Source: Streptomyces drozdowiczii (GTDB taxonomy: Bacteria > Actinomycetota > Actinomycetes > Streptomycetales > Streptomycetaceae). From it: a DNA stretch of 64,000 bases. Every line of letters starts with the position of its first letter. Within the stretch, counting starts at the first letter, position 1. The notes below the pieces were generated by a model, which saw only the letters and a list, made by a program, of their open reading frames with translations, searched no databases and was not told the origin of the DNA. Positions 9,211 to 18,966 of the stretch are shown here, one piece after another. A program made the translations under genes and the position numbers. The stretch covers positions 3,596,001 through 3,660,000 of the forward strand of contig NZ_CP098740.1 of the NCBI RefSeq assembly GCF_026167665.1, given 5' to 3'.

Positions 9211-9651
9211 ATGTACGGCTACGACCAGAACCAGGGCGCGCAGCAGCCGATGGGGGGCGGCTACGGCGAGCAGCCGCTGTACCCCGAACCCTCGCCGCCG
9301 TCGCTGGGTGACGCGGTACGGGCCTTCACGACCGGCTCGCTGGCCGCCGAGGACTTCCAGCAGATCTTCGCGACCTCGAAGGTCTACTGCCCGCGCGGCG
9401 ACAACCCGGGCTTCCTCGCGCTGCACAACACCCAGCAGCCGGTGATCCCGATGTTCACCACGCTCAAGGAGCTGCGGCGGTACGCGGGCAAGGACTCCAA
9501 GTACTTCGTGATCACCGGCGCCGAGGTGATCGACCTGCTGCCCACCGGCTACGGCTTCGTCCTGGACATGGAGGGCGAGCACCGGATGGTCTTCGACGCC
9601 AAGGCCGTCGAGCAGATGGTCGACTTCGCTATGCGCCGCATGTACGGCTAG
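9211..9651 (+). CDS. SseB family protein
   Basis: 146 residues from the ATG at 9211, where the conserved MYGYDQNQ begins. A 30-residue Gly/Gln/Pro-rich N-terminus precedes a compact domain (ALHNTQQPVIPMFTTLKELRRYAG ... VLDMEGEHRMVFDAKAVEQM) typical of the SseB N-terminal domain. These proteins are widespread in Streptomyces. Their function is unclear despite the name, which comes from an enterobacterial gene of unrelated meaning. A very strong terminator follows. Confidence 0.82.
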   Translation: MYGYDQNQGAQQPMGGGYGEQPLYPEPSPPSLGDAVRAFTTGSLAAEDFQQIFATSKVYCPRGDNPGFLALHNTQQPVIPMFTTLKELRRYAGKDSKYFVITGAEVIDLLPTGYGFVLDMEGEHRMVFDAKAVEQMVDFAMRRMYG

Positions 9652-9670
9652 ACATCGTCGCTCGAAGCTT

Positions 9671-9712
9671 CCGGAAGGGGCCCGTACCGCTCTCGGTACG
9701 GGCCCCTTCCGG
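9671..9712 (+). terminator. Very strong hairpin terminator after the sseB-like gene
   Basis: A perfect 19-bp stem (9671-9689 with 9694-9712) closes a CTCT tetraloop, 20 bases past the stop codon. Confidence 0.9.
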
Positions 9713-9804
9713 CTGTCCGGGGGCGCGCGGGAATGGGGGCGCCTTGCAAGATGTTCACCGTTCAACTAAATTGATGGCAGTACCGTCCCCCGGAGGTGGC
9801 TCCC

Positions 9805-10761
9805 ATGCCCGCAGTGACCGTCGAGAACCCGCTGACCCTGCCCAAGGTGGCCGCTTCCGGCGACGCCGCGGCCCGTCCCGTGCTCGCCGTGACCACGGCG
9901 CCGAGCGGCTTCGAGGGCGAGGGCTTCCCGGTCCGCCGCGCCTTCGCGGGGATCAACTACAAGTACCTCGACCCGTTCATCATGATGGACCAGATGGGTG
10001 AGGTGGAGTACGCGGCGGGCGAGCCGAAGGGCACGCCCTGGCACCCGCACCGCGGCTTCGAGACCGTCACCTATCTGATCGACGGCAGCTTCATCCACCA
10101 GGACTCCCACGGTGGCGGCGGCACCATCGGCAACGGCGACACCCAGTGGATGACCGCCGGGTCCGGGCTCCTGCACATCGAGGCGCCGCCGGAGTCCCTG
10201 GTCATGTCCGGCGGCCTCTTCCACGGCCTCCAGCTCTGGGTGAACCTGCCGAAGGCCGACAAGATGATGGCCCCGCGCTACCAGGACATCCGCGGCGGCC
10301 AGGTCCAGCTGCTCGCGTCCCCGGACGGCGGCGCGCTGCTCCGGGTGATCGCCGGTGAGCTGGACGGCCACGAGGGCCCCGGCATCACGCACACCCCCAT
10401 CACGATGATCCACGCCACCGTGCGCCCCGGCGCCGAGGTGACACTGCCCTGGCGCGAGGACTTCAACGGCCTCGCGTACGTGCTCGCCGGGCGCGGCACC
10501 GCCGGTGCGGAGCGCCGCCCGGTCCACATGGGCCAGACCGCCGTCTTCGGCGCCGGCTCCTCGCTGACCGTGCGCGCCGACGAGAAGCAGGACGGCAACA
10601 CCCCGGACCTGGAGGTCGTCCTGCTCGGCGGCCGTCCGATCCGCGAGCCGATGGCGCACTACGGGCCGTTCGTGATGAACAGCCAGGCCGAACTGAAGCA
10701 GGCCTTCGAGGACTTCCAGGCCGGCCGCCTCGGCACCGTCCCCGCCGTCCACGGCATGTGA
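9805..10761 (+). CDS. Pirin family protein
   Basis: 318 residues, bicupin fold. The N-terminal cupin carries the metal-binding set HPHRGFETVTYLIDG plus H in SFIHQDSHGG, and GLLHIEAPP follows, matching pirin (two His on HPHRG, then H and E). The C-terminal cupin (about 180-318) covers GAEVTLPWREDFNGLAYVLAGRG and GGRPIREPMAHYGPFVMN. Bacterial pirins include quercetinases and regulators of central metabolism; which applies here cannot be told from sequence. GGAGG (9792-9796) lies 8 bases before this ATG, so it is preferred over the in-frame ATG 9 bases upstream. Confidence 0.92.
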   Translation: MPAVTVENPLTLPKVAASGDAAARPVLAVTTAPSGFEGEGFPVRRAFAGINYKYLDPFIMMDQMGEVEYAAGEPKGTPWHPHRGFETVTYLIDGSFIHQDSHGGGGTIGNGDTQWMTAGSGLLHIEAPPESLVMSGGLFHGLQLWVNLPKADKMMAPRYQDIRGGQVQLLASPDGGALLRVIAGELDGHEGPGITHTPITMIHATVRPGAEVTLPWREDFNGLAYVLAGRGTAGAERRPVHMGQTAVFGAGSSLTVRADEKQDGNTPDLEVVLLGGRPIREPMAHYGPFVMNSQAELKQAFEDFQAGRLGTVPAVHGM

Positions 10762-10857
10762 CCCGCCCTCCCGCCCCCGCCGCCGGTGTGTGACGCTCCG
10801 TCACTCGTACGGCGGCGCGGGCGGGACACCGCCGCCCGGCCGTGATCGGCTGGCAGG

Positions 10858-11916
10858 GTGCAGACCCCGAAGCCACTCCTGCCCGAGGGCGCCCGGCGGA
10901 CCGCCGCCTGGTGCGGTGTCGTCCTGCTGGTCACCGGTGTCGCCGCCGTCGCCGTCTGGCTGTGCATCGTCTTCAAGACCGCCGTCACACCCGTGCTGCT
11001 CGCCCTGCTCGGTACGGCGCTGCTCGGCCCCGTCCACCGCCGGATGACCTCCCACGGCGTCAACCGCTCGCTGGCCGCCGCGGTCACCTGCGCGGTGCTG
11101 CTCGCCGTGGTCGGCGGCGCCGGCTACATCGTCGTCGCCGCGCTGGTCGAGACCGGTGACCAGATCGTCCAGTCGCTGAAGGACGCCGGGCAGTGGGTGG
11201 TCGACCACTTCCAGGTCGCGGACGACATCGATGTGAACGACCTGGAGGCCAGCGGCCGCAAGCTGGTCGAGAAGTTCGGCGCGACCGCCGCGGGCGGGCT
11301 CCTGACCGGACTCAGCCTCCTCGGCTCCCTCGTCGCGACCAGCGTCCTGGCGCTGCTGCTGACCTTCTTCTTCCTGCGCGACGCGGACCGGGCCGCGCAC
11401 CTCGCGCACTCCCTCGCGCCGCGCGGCACCGGCGACATGGTCGAGGCGATGGGCCGGCGGGCCTTCGAGGCCGTCCAGGGCTTCATGCGCGGCACGACGC
11501 TCATCGCCCTGATCGACGCCGTCTGCATCACGGTCGGGCTGCTGATCCTGCGGGTGCCGGGCGCGGTGGGGCTCGGGGCGCTGGTGCTGGTCGGCGCCTA
11601 CATCCCGTACCTCGGGGCGTTCATCTCCGGGGCCGTCGCCGTGCTGGTGGCCCTCGCGGACCGGGGGTTCGCGATCGCGCTCTGGGCGCTCGGCGTGGTC
11701 CTCGCCGTCCAGGTGCTGGAGGGCCACATCCTCCAGCCGATGATCCAGAGCCGTACGGTCCAGATGCACCCCGCGATGATCCTCATCGCCCTGACGGCGG
11801 GCGCGAGCGTCGCGGGCATCCTCGGGATGCTGCTCGCGGTCCCGCTCTGCGCGGCGGCCTTCGGCATCATCGGCGAACTCCGCAAGGGGCGCGTCGGGCT
11901 GGAGGACGGCGCCTAG
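10858..11916 (+). CDS. AI-2E family (PerM-like) transporter
   Basis: 352 residues starting at GTG. It has about eight membrane segments: a pair near residues 18-60 with TAVTPVLLALLGTALLGPVHR between, one near 65-95, a long soluble stretch (100-150), and the clustered C-terminal segments with the family signature LVGAYIPYLGAFISGAVAVLVAL and EGHILQPMIQSRTVQMHPAMILIAL. Members export small molecules or ions; autoinducer-2 export is proven for only a few, so the substrate is unknown. The stop codon overlaps the stop of the convergent SpoIIE phosphatase gene within a shared CTAG. Confidence 0.9.
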   Translation: MQTPKPLLPEGARRTAAWCGVVLLVTGVAAVAVWLCIVFKTAVTPVLLALLGTALLGPVHRRMTSHGVNRSLAAAVTCAVLLAVVGGAGYIVVAALVETGDQIVQSLKDAGQWVVDHFQVADDIDVNDLEASGRKLVEKFGATAAGGLLTGLSLLGSLVATSVLALLLTFFFLRDADRAAHLAHSLAPRGTGDMVEAMGRRAFEAVQGFMRGTTLIALIDAVCITVGLLILRVPGAVGLGALVLVGAYIPYLGAFISGAVAVLVALADRGFAIALWALGVVLAVQVLEGHILQPMIQSRTVQMHPAMILIALTAGASVAGILGMLLAVPLCAAAFGIIGELRKGRVGLEDGA

Positions 11917-14027
11917 TCCAGATCCAGGTCGGGGAAGGCCGGTTCCGGGTGCTCGGCCTCGTTCAGCTCGAACCAGATCGACTTGCCCGCACCCTGCGGA
12001 TCGACCCCCCACTTGTGCGCGAGCATCTCCATCAGCACCAGGCCCCGGCCGCTGGAGGCCATCTCGCCGGGCCGCCGCTTGTGCGGCAGCTCGTCGCTGC
12101 CGTCGGACACGTCGACCCGCAGACAGCGCTTCCCCGGCGTCCCGGTCGCCTGGGCGACCATCAGCGCGTCCCCGTCCGTGTGCACCAGGACGTTCGTGGC
12201 GACCTCGGAGAGCAGCAGCACCGCCGCGTCGACCTGGTCCGGGTCCGCCCAGTCGTGCAGCAGCTCCCGCAGCAGCTGCCGGGCCGTGGAGATCCGCTCC
12301 GGTTCGGCCTGGGCGATGGACAGCGCGGTCCGCCGGGGCGCGGGCGGGGAGGTGAGGGAGCCCTCGCGCCGCAGCAGCAGCACCGCGACGTCGTCCTCGC
12401 GCCGGTCCGCGAGCGGCCCGGTCGTGTAGTGCGAGCCCGGCCCGTGCACCGCCTGCACCAGGGCGTCCGCCAGCTTCTCCAGGTCGCCGGTGTGCCGTTC
12501 CAGGATCGGCCGGAGCCGGACCCAGCCGGTGGCCAGGTCGTGGCCGCCCGTCTCGATCAGCCCATCCGTGCAGAGCATGATCGTTTCCCCGGCCTCCAGC
12601 ACGATCCGGGTCGTCGGATAGTCCGCGTCCGCCTCGACGCCCAGCGGCAGCCCGCCCTCGGTCTGCCGGATGACCGCGGTGCCGTCGGCGGTCATCACCA
12701 CCGGGTCCGGGTGGCCCGCCCGCGCGATGTCCAGCACACCGGTCTCCGGGTCCGCCTCCGCGTACAGGCAGGTCGCGAAGCGCGCGGCCGTCGAGTCGTC
12801 GTCCTCGCCCGGGTCGGTGAGGCCGGAGAGGAAGCGCGAGGCGCGGGCCAGCACCGCGTCGGGGCGGTGCCCCTCGGAGGCGTACGCGCGCAGCGCGATC
12901 CGGAGCTGGCCCATGAGGCCCGCCGCCCGCACGTCATGGCCCTGGACGTCGCCGATCACGAGGGCGATGCGGCCGCTGGGCAGCGGGATCAGGTCGTACC
13001 AGTCGCCGCCGATCTGGAGGCCGCCGCCGGTCGGCACATAGCGCGCCGCCACGGTCATCCCCGGGATGCCCGGGCCGAGCGAGGGCATCATCGTGCGCTG
13101 GAGGCCCAGCGACAGCTCCCGCTCCGTGTCCGCCGCGCCCGCCCGGGCCAGCGCCTGGGCGAGCATCCGGGCCACGGTCGTCAGCACCGACCGCTCGTCC
13201 GGCGAGAACGCCACCGGGTGCCGGAAGCCGGCCATCCAGGTCCCTATCGTGCGCCCGGCCACGATCAGCGGCAGGAAGGCCCAGGAGCGGCGCCCGAACC
13301 GCCGGGCCAGCGGCCAGGTGGCGGGGTAGCGGGCGCGGTACTCCTCCGGCGTCGGCAGATAGATCGCGCGGCCCGTCCGGACGACCTCGGTGGCCGGGTA
13401 GTCCGTGTCCAGCGGCATGTCGGTGAAGGGACCCTCGTCGCTGAGGGAGTGCCCGTGCTGCCCGACGACCGTCAGCCGCTCGCCCTCGACGCCGAAGACC
13501 GCCAGGCCGTCCGGCGAGAACCCGGGCATGGAGAGCGAATAGGCGACCCGCAGCACCTCCGTGGTCGACCCGGCCTCCGCCAGGGCCCGCCCCGCGTCCA
13601 GCAGGAACGCCTCGCGGGAGCGCCGCCAGTCGCCGGTGATCGCGGTGTGCGTACCGGCCGTGCCCGGCGGGGGCTCGGCCACCTCCTGGAGGGTGCCGAT
13701 GAGCACGTAGTCCTCGCGGCCCTCGCCGGCCGGGACCGGCTTGGAGCGGCTGCGCACGGTGCGCAGGACCCGGCCGCTGCCGTCCACGATGCGCAGCCGG
13801 GCCTCGGCCAGGGTGCCCTCCGCCACGGCAAGGCCGATCACCCCGGCGATCTCGTTCCAGTCGACGGGGTGGAAGCGGGAGCGGACCTCCGATTCGCGGA
13901 AGACGCCGGGCTCGGCGGGCAGCTCCAGGAGACGGGCGGCCTCCGCGTCGAGCGTGACCGTCCCGGCTCCGTTGTCCCAGCGCCACAGCCCGGTCGCGGT
14001 CGCGGCCAGCACATCCTCGGTGCGCAT
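11913..14027 (-). CDS. SpoIIE-type PP2C phosphatase with PAS, GAF and anti-sigma-like kinase domains
   Basis: 704 residues. Order: PAS-like domain (1-100), GAF domain (about 150-300), SpoIIE/RsbU PP2C phosphatase (about 315-545, with GGDWYDLIPLPSGRIALVIGDVQGHDVRAAGLMGQ), and an RsbW-like HATPase (about 560-700, with DQVDAAVLLLSEVATNVLVHTDGD and SSGRGLVLMEML). Such proteins dephosphorylate anti-anti-sigma factors and may rephosphorylate them with the kinase domain, so they are stress-sigma partner switches typical of Streptomyces. There is no sigma or anti-sigma gene nearby. The start is an ATG followed by RTEDVLAAT. Confidence 0.9.
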   Translation of the reverse strand: MRTEDVLAATATGLWRWDNGAGTVTLDAEAARLLELPAEPGVFRESEVRSRFHPVDWNEIAGVIGLAVAEGTLAEARLRIVDGSGRVLRTVRSRSKPVPAGEGREDYVLIGTLQEVAEPPPGTAGTHTAITGDWRRSREAFLLDAGRALAEAGSTTEVLRVAYSLSMPGFSPDGLAVFGVEGERLTVVGQHGHSLSDEGPFTDMPLDTDYPATEVVRTGRAIYLPTPEEYRARYPATWPLARRFGRRSWAFLPLIVAGRTIGTWMAGFRHPVAFSPDERSVLTTVARMLAQALARAGAADTERELSLGLQRTMMPSLGPGIPGMTVAARYVPTGGGLQIGGDWYDLIPLPSGRIALVIGDVQGHDVRAAGLMGQLRIALRAYASEGHRPDAVLARASRFLSGLTDPGEDDDSTAARFATCLYAEADPETGVLDIARAGHPDPVVMTADGTAVIRQTEGGLPLGVEADADYPTTRIVLEAGETIMLCTDGLIETGGHDLATGWVRLRPILERHTGDLEKLADALVQAVHGPGSHYTTGPLADRREDDVAVLLLRREGSLTSPPAPRRTALSIAQAEPERISTARQLLRELLHDWADPDQVDAAVLLLSEVATNVLVHTDGDALMVAQATGTPGKRCLRVDVSDGSDELPHKRRPGEMASSGRGLVLMEMLAHKWGVDPQGAGKSIWFELNEAEHPEPAFPDLDLD

Positions 14028-14104
14028 TGCCCCACTTTAAACCGGCATGCGCGGCGAGGGCACGGGTGCCGGTCCCCGGACGATCTTGGCGCGGGCAATG
14101 ACAA

Positions 14105-14133
14105 TGAAACGCTCCGGTCGCGGGCGGTAGCCT
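14105..14133 (+). promoter_or_regulatory. Likely HrdB-type promoter of aspS
   Basis: TGAAAC (14105-14110) and TAGCCT (14128-14133) are spaced by 17 bases, close to the vegetative consensus in the -10 box. The predicted start of transcription leaves a 5' leader of about 40 bases before the aspS ATG. Confidence 0.55.
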
Positions 14134-14178
14134 GGGAGGGCTGAATCTCCCCCAACCGCGAAGACTGGATGAACGACG

Positions 14179-15960
14179 ATGCATCGGTACAGGTCCCACA
14201 CCTGCGGCGAGCTCCGCGCCTCTGACGTCGGCACCGACGTCCGGCTGAGCGGCTGGCTGCACAATCGCCGAGACCTGGGCGGCATCCTCTTCATCGATCT
14301 GCGCGACCACTACGGTCTCGTGCAGCTCGTCGCCCGCCCCGGTACGCCGGGCAACGAGGCCCTGGCGAAGCTCACCAAGGAGACCGTCGTCCGGATCGAC
14401 GGCAAGGTCTCCGCGCGCGGCGCCGAGAACGTCAACCCGGACCTGCCGACCGGCGAGATCGAGATCGAGGTCTCCGAGGTCGAGGTGCTGGGCGAGGCCG
14501 GCCCGCTGCCCTTCACGATCAACGCCGAGGACGGCGTGAACGAGGAGCGGCGCCTGGAGTACCGCTTCCTGGACCTGCGCCGCGAGCGCATGCACCGCAA
14601 CATCATGCTGCGCTCCGCCGTGATCGCCGCGATCCGCTCCAAGATGGTCGCCCTCGGCTTCAACGAGATGGCCACGCCGATCCTCACCGCGACCTCCCCC
14701 GAGGGCGCCCGTGACTTCGTCGTCCCGTCCCGGCTGAACCCCGGCAAGTTCTACGCGCTGCCGCAGGCCCCGCAGCAGTTCAAGCAGCTGCTGATGATCT
14801 CGGGCTTCGACCGCTACTTCCAGATCGCGCCCTGCTTCCGCGACGAGGACGCCCGCGCCGACCGTTCGCCCGGCGAGTTCTACCAGCTCGACGTCGAGAT
14901 GTCCTTCGTGGAGCAGGAGGACGTCTTCCAGCCGATCGAGAAGCTGATGACCGAGCTGTTCGAGGAGTTCGGCAACGGCCGCCACGTCACCTCGCCGTTC
15001 CCGCGCATCCCGTTCCGCGAGTCGATGCTGAAGTACGGCAACGACAAGCCGGACCTGCGCGCCAAGCTGGAGCTGGTCGACATCTCCGACGTCTTCGCGG
15101 ACTCGGAGTTCAAGGCGTTCGCCGGCAAGCACGTCCGTGCCCTTCCGGTGCCGGACACGGCGGGCCAGTCCCGTAAGTTCTTCGACGGCCTCGGCGACTA
15201 CGCCGTGCAGCAGGGTGCCAAGGGCCTCGCCTGGGTCCGCGTCGGCGAGGACGGCACGCTGGCCGGCCCGATCGCCAAGTTCCTCACCGAGACCGACGTC
15301 AAGACGCTCACCGAGCGCCTTTCGCTCGTCCCGGGCCACGCCGTCTTCTTCGGCGCCGGCGAGTTCGACGAGGTCTCCAAGATCATGTCCGCCGTCCGCG
15401 TCGAGGCCGCCAAGCGGGCCGGCCACTTCGAGGAGGGCGTCTTCCGGTTCTGCTGGGTCGTCGACTTCCCGATGTACGAGAAGGACGAGGAGACCGGCAA
15501 GATCGACTTCTCGCACAACCCCTTCTCGATGCCCCAGGGCGGCCTGAAGGACCTGGAGGAGAAGGACCCGCTGGACATCCTCGCCTGGCAGTACGACATC
15601 GTCTGCAACGGCATCGAGCTGTCCTCCGGCGCCATCCGGAACCACGAGCCCGAGCTGATGATCAAGGCGTTCGAGATCGCCGGCTACGACCGCGAGACCG
15701 TGGAGCGCGAGTTCGCGGGCATGCTCAAGGCGTTCCGCCTCGGCGCCCCGCCGCACGGCGGCATCGCCCCGGGCGTCGACCGCATCGTGATGCTGCTGGC
15801 CGACGAGCCGAACATCCGCGAGACGATCGCCTTCCCGCTCAACGGCAACGCGCAGGACCTGATGATGGGCGCGCCCACCGTCCTGGAGGAGACCCGCCTC
15901 CGCGAGCTCAACATCCAGCTCCGCAAGCCGGCCGCGCCGGCGAAGGACGCGCAGAAGTAA
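14179..15960 (+). CDS. aspS: Aspartyl-tRNA synthetase
   Basis: 593 residues, class II synthetase. The N-terminal OB anticodon-binding domain opens [18 protein letters not shown]. Catalytic motif 1 lies near residue 165 ([12 protein letters not shown]), motif 2 near 215 ([31 protein letters not shown]), the bacterial GAD insertion at about 300-410, and motif 3 at about 535 ([34 protein letters not shown]). The length and GAD insert are those of the bacterial type, which may be discriminating or non-discriminating for tRNA-Asn. There is a leader with a weak ribosome binding site. The gene is followed by parS and a strong terminator. Confidence 0.98.
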   Translation: MHRYRSHTCGELRASDVGTDVRLSGWLHNRRDLGGILFIDLRDHYGLVQLVARPGTPGNEALAKLTKETVVRIDGKVSARGAENVNPDLPTGEIEIEVSEVEVLGEAGPLPFTINAEDGVNEERRLEYRFLDLRRERMHRNIMLRSAVIAAIRSKMVALGFNEMATPILTATSPEGARDFVVPSRLNPGKFYALPQAPQQFKQLLMISGFDRYFQIAPCFRDEDARADRSPGEFYQLDVEMSFVEQEDVFQPIEKLMTELFEEFGNGRHVTSPFPRIPFRESMLKYGNDKPDLRAKLELVDISDVFADSEFKAFAGKHVRALPVPDTAGQSRKFFDGLGDYAVQQGAKGLAWVRVGEDGTLAGPIAKFLTETDVKTLTERLSLVPGHAVFFGAGEFDEVSKIMSAVRVEAAKRAGHFEEGVFRFCWVVDFPMYEKDEETGKIDFSHNPFSMPQGGLKDLEEKDPLDILAWQYDIVCNGIELSSGAIRNHEPELMIKAFEIAGYDRETVEREFAGMLKAFRLGAPPHGGIAPGVDRIVMLLADEPNIRETIAFPLNGNAQDLMMGAPTVLEETRLRELNIQLRKPAAPAKDAQK

Positions 15961-15979
15961 CCGCACCCCGCGTCTCGCG

Positions 15980-15993
15980 GTTTCACGTGAAAC
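15980..15993. promoter_or_regulatory. parS: parS centromere site 2 (ParB binding)
   Basis: Perfect GTTTCACGTGAAAC palindrome, 20 bases past the aspS stop. Its last three bases are the first of the terminator stem. Confidence 0.93.
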
Positions 15994-16024
15994 AGCCCCC
16001 GGCCGCCACCGGCCGGGGGCTGTT
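15991..16024 (+). terminator. Strong hairpin terminator after aspS
   Basis: A perfect 15-bp stem (15991-16005 with 16010-16024) closes a CCAC loop. It directly abuts and slightly overlaps parS site 2. Confidence 0.88.
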
Positions 16025-16173
16025 CGCGTGACGGGCCCTCAGCGGTTCCGATTAAGTACACGAATCACCTGAACGGCTACGGCCGGATGGGCTCCGCCCC
16101 GGATTGGGGGGTGACGCGGGCGGCAATGACTGGGTGGGCCGACACCGGCGCATTCACTGCTGAGGAGCCCTCC

Positions 16174-17019
16174 GTGCCCGTGCCCCCTTCGCGCGCGCCC
16201 CTGCGCCTGCCGCACGTCGTCTGCTCCCTGGTCCTGCTCGCGCTGATCGCCGGCTGCGGGGCGGGCGGCTTCGCCGGTACGGAGACGAGCGGTGGAGCCG
16301 CGGAGCAGGCACGGATCAGCGGCGTACCGGGGCCGCCCGGGGCCGCCGCGTCCGCCGCCGCCCCCGCCGCCGGGGCACCGGGGACACCCGTGGAGCCGGA
16401 GCCGGCCGCCTCGCCGCAGCCCACGGAGCTGCCCGGCCTCGGGCCGAAGACCCGGGCGGCGGTCCCGGCCACGGCCCGGCAGGCGTTCGTAGTGACCGGG
16501 GACTCGGTGGACTCCAACCGGTCGACCGCCGTCCTCTACACCCGGGACGGGCCCGCCGGGCCGGGCTGGCGGGCCACGCTGGGCCCCTGGCCCGCCCACA
16601 ACGCCCTCAACGGCTGGACCGACGAGCACTGGGAGGGCGATCTGCGCTCACCGGTCGGAGTCTTCACGCTGACCGCGGCGGGCGGCCGCCTCGCGCCTCC
16701 GGACACGGCCCTCCCGTACGACCTGAGCCCGGACTTCCGCGTGACGGGCGAGGGGTTCCACGGCGAGCCGCTGGAGGGCTCCTTCGACTACGTCGTCGCC
16801 ATCGACTACAACCGCCTCCCCGGCACCTCCCCGCTCGACCACACCCGCCCCCTCGGTGAGGAGCGCGGCGGCGGGATCTGGGTGCATGTGGACCACGGCG
16901 GGCCGACCCAGGGCTGTGTCTCGGTCACCGAGGACCGGATGAGGGAACTCCTGGGCGCCCTCGACCCGGCCATGGAGCCCGTGATCGTGATGGGCGACGC
17001 GGAGTCGCTGGGCCGCTGA
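16174..17019 (+). CDS. Lipoprotein with YkuD-type L,D-transpeptidase domain
   Basis: 281 residues from GTG at 16174, chosen because GAGGAG (16162-16167) sits 6 bases upstream. The N-terminus is a lipoprotein signal with lipobox IAGC near residue 30. A Pro/Ala-rich linker (about 45-90) leads to a YkuD-like domain (about 105-280) with the conserved IWVHVDHGGPTQGCVSVTED near residue 240, which holds the catalytic Cys and preceding Gly. L,D-transpeptidases make 3-3 crosslinks in peptidoglycan. The upstream His lies in a VHVDHGG rather than the canonical SxHGC context. The protein is likely anchored outside the membrane. Confidence 0.78.
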   Translation: MPVPPSRAPLRLPHVVCSLVLLALIAGCGAGGFAGTETSGGAAEQARISGVPGPPGAAASAAAPAAGAPGTPVEPEPAASPQPTELPGLGPKTRAAVPATARQAFVVTGDSVDSNRSTAVLYTRDGPAGPGWRATLGPWPAHNALNGWTDEHWEGDLRSPVGVFTLTAAGGRLAPPDTALPYDLSPDFRVTGEGFHGEPLEGSFDYVVAIDYNRLPGTSPLDHTRPLGEERGGGIWVHVDHGGPTQGCVSVTEDRMRELLGALDPAMEPVIVMGDAESLGR

Positions 17020-17095
17020 ACCGGCCCCCGCCGGAGAGCTTTGCGAAACCTCCCTTCCCGTATCAAGGACCCATCCTGGGAGGGAGTGGACACGC

Positions 17096-17773
17096 ATGCA
17101 CGAGGCGAGGGACATCACGATGCGGGTACTGGTCGCCGAGGACGAGGAAATCCTCGCGGAGCTGGTCGCCACCGGGCTGCGGCGCGCCGGCTTCGCCGTC
17201 GACACGGTGTACAGCGGTGATGCCGCCCAGGCGTACCTGGGGCTGCACGACTACGACGTGGTCGTCCTGGACCGCGATCTGCCCCGGGTGCACGGCGACG
17301 ACGTGGCGCGCGGGCTCGTCGCCTCCGGCTCCCGGACCCGGATCCTGATGCTGACGGCCGCCGGCTCCATGGAGGACCGGGTCGCCGGGCTCGACCTGGG
17401 CGCCGACGACTACCTCGGCAAGCCCTTCGAGTTCCCCGAGCTGGTCTCCCGCGTACGCGCCCTGCGGCGGCGCAGCGCCCGCCCCGTGCCGCCGCAGCTG
17501 GAGCGGTACGGCATCCGGCTCGACACCGTACGGCGCTCGGCGACCCGGGACGGGCGGGACCTGGACCTGTCCCCGAAGGAGTTCACCGTGCTCCAGCTGC
17601 TCCTTGAGGCGGACGGCGGGACGGTCAGCGCGGAGGAGCTGCTCGAACGGGCCTGGGACGCCAACGCCGACCCCTTCACCGGTGCCGTCCGGGTCTGCAT
17701 GAGCAAGCTGCGGAGCAAGCTCGGTGAACCGGCCGTGATCCGTACCGTCCAGGGCGTGGGGTACGCGCTGTGA
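17096..17773 (+). CDS. OmpR-family response regulator
   Basis: 225 residues with a receiver domain (phospho-acceptor Asp59 in VVVLDRDLP; acidic pair EDE near 16-18; Lys in LGKPFEF) and an OmpR/PhoB winged helix (about 130-220, FTVLQLLLEADGGTVSAEELLERAWDAN). GGGAGGGAG about 9 bases upstream supports this ATG. A second ATG at 17120 would start directly at MRVLVAEDEE and is also possible. It overlaps the kinase gene by GTGA, so the two are translationally coupled. The signal sensed is not deducible. Confidence 0.92.
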   Translation: MHEARDITMRVLVAEDEEILAELVATGLRRAGFAVDTVYSGDAAQAYLGLHDYDVVVLDRDLPRVHGDDVARGLVASGSRTRILMLTAAGSMEDRVAGLDLGADDYLGKPFEFPELVSRVRALRRRSARPVPPQLERYGIRLDTVRRSATRDGRDLDLSPKEFTVLQLLLEADGGTVSAEELLERAWDANADPFTGAVRVCMSKLRSKLGEPAVIRTVQGVGYAL

Positions 17774-18966
17774 AGCGACTGGCCCGGCTGCCGCACTCCA
17801 CGATCAGGACCCGCATCGCCCTCGTCTACGGCGGGGTCTTCCTGGTCCTCGGCACGGCCCTGCTGGCCACGGTCAATCTGGCCTCCCGCGCCGGTACGGA
17901 CTCGCAGGCACGGGCCATCGCGGACACCGCCGTGGTGGTCCAGCCCGGGTACGCGGTCAACGGTCCGCTCGTCAGCCGCCACCGGCTCGGGCCGCCGACC
18001 GTCTACGACCTCACCGACCACGTCAGCGACGCGGCCGGCCACCAGCTGCTCATCTGGTCCGCCGCCGCGCTGCTGGTGATGACGGCCTGCGCGGTGGGCG
18101 TCGGCTGGTGGACGGCGGGCCGGGTCCTGCGGCCCGTCCACGCCATGACCGCCAAGGCGCGCAAGCTCTCCGCGCACACGCTCCACGAGCGGATCGCCTC
18201 CAGCGGGCCCGACGACGAGCTGAAGGAGCTGGGCGACACGCTCGACGCGCTGCTGGCCCGGCTGGAGCGGGCCTTCGACAGCCAGCGCCGGTTCATCGCC
18301 AACGCCTCGCACGAGCTGCGCACCCCGCTGGCCACCCAGCGCACGGCGATCCAGGTCGGCCTGGACGATCCGACGCCGGAGGACCTGGTCCGCACCCGGC
18401 AGACGCTGCTGGACAACAACCGGCGCAGCGAACGGCTCATCGACGGGCTGCTCGTCCTGGCCCGCAGCGAGCGGGGGCTCGACAAGAGCGAGCGGGAACC
18501 GGTGGACCTGGCCCGGGTGGTGGCGGAGGAGGCGGCCCGGCATCCGGGCGCCCGGCTCGACACCCGGCCCTGCCCGGTGCGCGGGAACCGGCTGCTGCTG
18601 GCCCAGCTGGTGGCGAACCTGCTGGCCAACGCGGTGACGTACAACGTGCCCGGGGGAAGCGTCGACGTGTCGGTCGTCCCGGCCGGCGGCGGGGTCCTGC
18701 TGGAGGTCCGCAACACCGGGCCGGTGGTGGACGCGGCGGACATCCCCGGGCTGTTCGAGCCGTTCCGGCGGGGCGAGGGCAAGGACCGGATGGGGCGGGG
18801 CTCCGGGCTCGGCCTGTCGATCGTGCGGTCCATCGCGCTGGCCCACGACGGTACGGTCACGGCGGTGCCGGGCCCCGGGGGCGGGCTCGCCGTGACCGTC
18901 CGTCTGCCGGCGTCTCAGGAACGCGTGGCCACCCATGCGGGGAGCGCGGCCAGCAGCTCGCGGTAG
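17770..18966 (+). CDS. Sensor histidine kinase, partner of the OmpR-type regulator
   Basis: 398 residues from a GTG overlapping the regulator stop. TM1 (about 15-38) and TM2 (about 93-115) flank a short extracytoplasmic loop of about 55 residues. HAMP (115-165), HisKA with His181 in [12 protein letters not shown], and HATPase (about 270-375; N-box [11 protein letters not shown]-box [11 protein letters not shown]) follow. The small sensor loop is typical of envelope-sensing kinases. The last 17 codons overlap the convergent VWA gene. Confidence 0.92.
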   Translation: MKRLARLPHSTIRTRIALVYGGVFLVLGTALLATVNLASRAGTDSQARAIADTAVVVQPGYAVNGPLVSRHRLGPPTVYDLTDHVSDAAGHQLLIWSAAALLVMTACAVGVGWWTAGRVLRPVHAMTAKARKLSAHTLHERIASSGPDDELKELGDTLDALLARLERAFDSQRRFIANASHELRTPLATQRTAIQVGLDDPTPEDLVRTRQTLLDNNRRSERLIDGLLVLARSERGLDKSEREPVDLARVVAEEAARHPGARLDTRPCPVRGNRLLLAQLVANLLANAVTYNVPGGSVDVSVVPAGGGVLLEVRNTGPVVDAADIPGLFEPFRRGEGKDRMGRGSGLGLSIVRSIALAHDGTVTAVPGPGGGLAVTVRLPASQERVATHAGSAASSSR

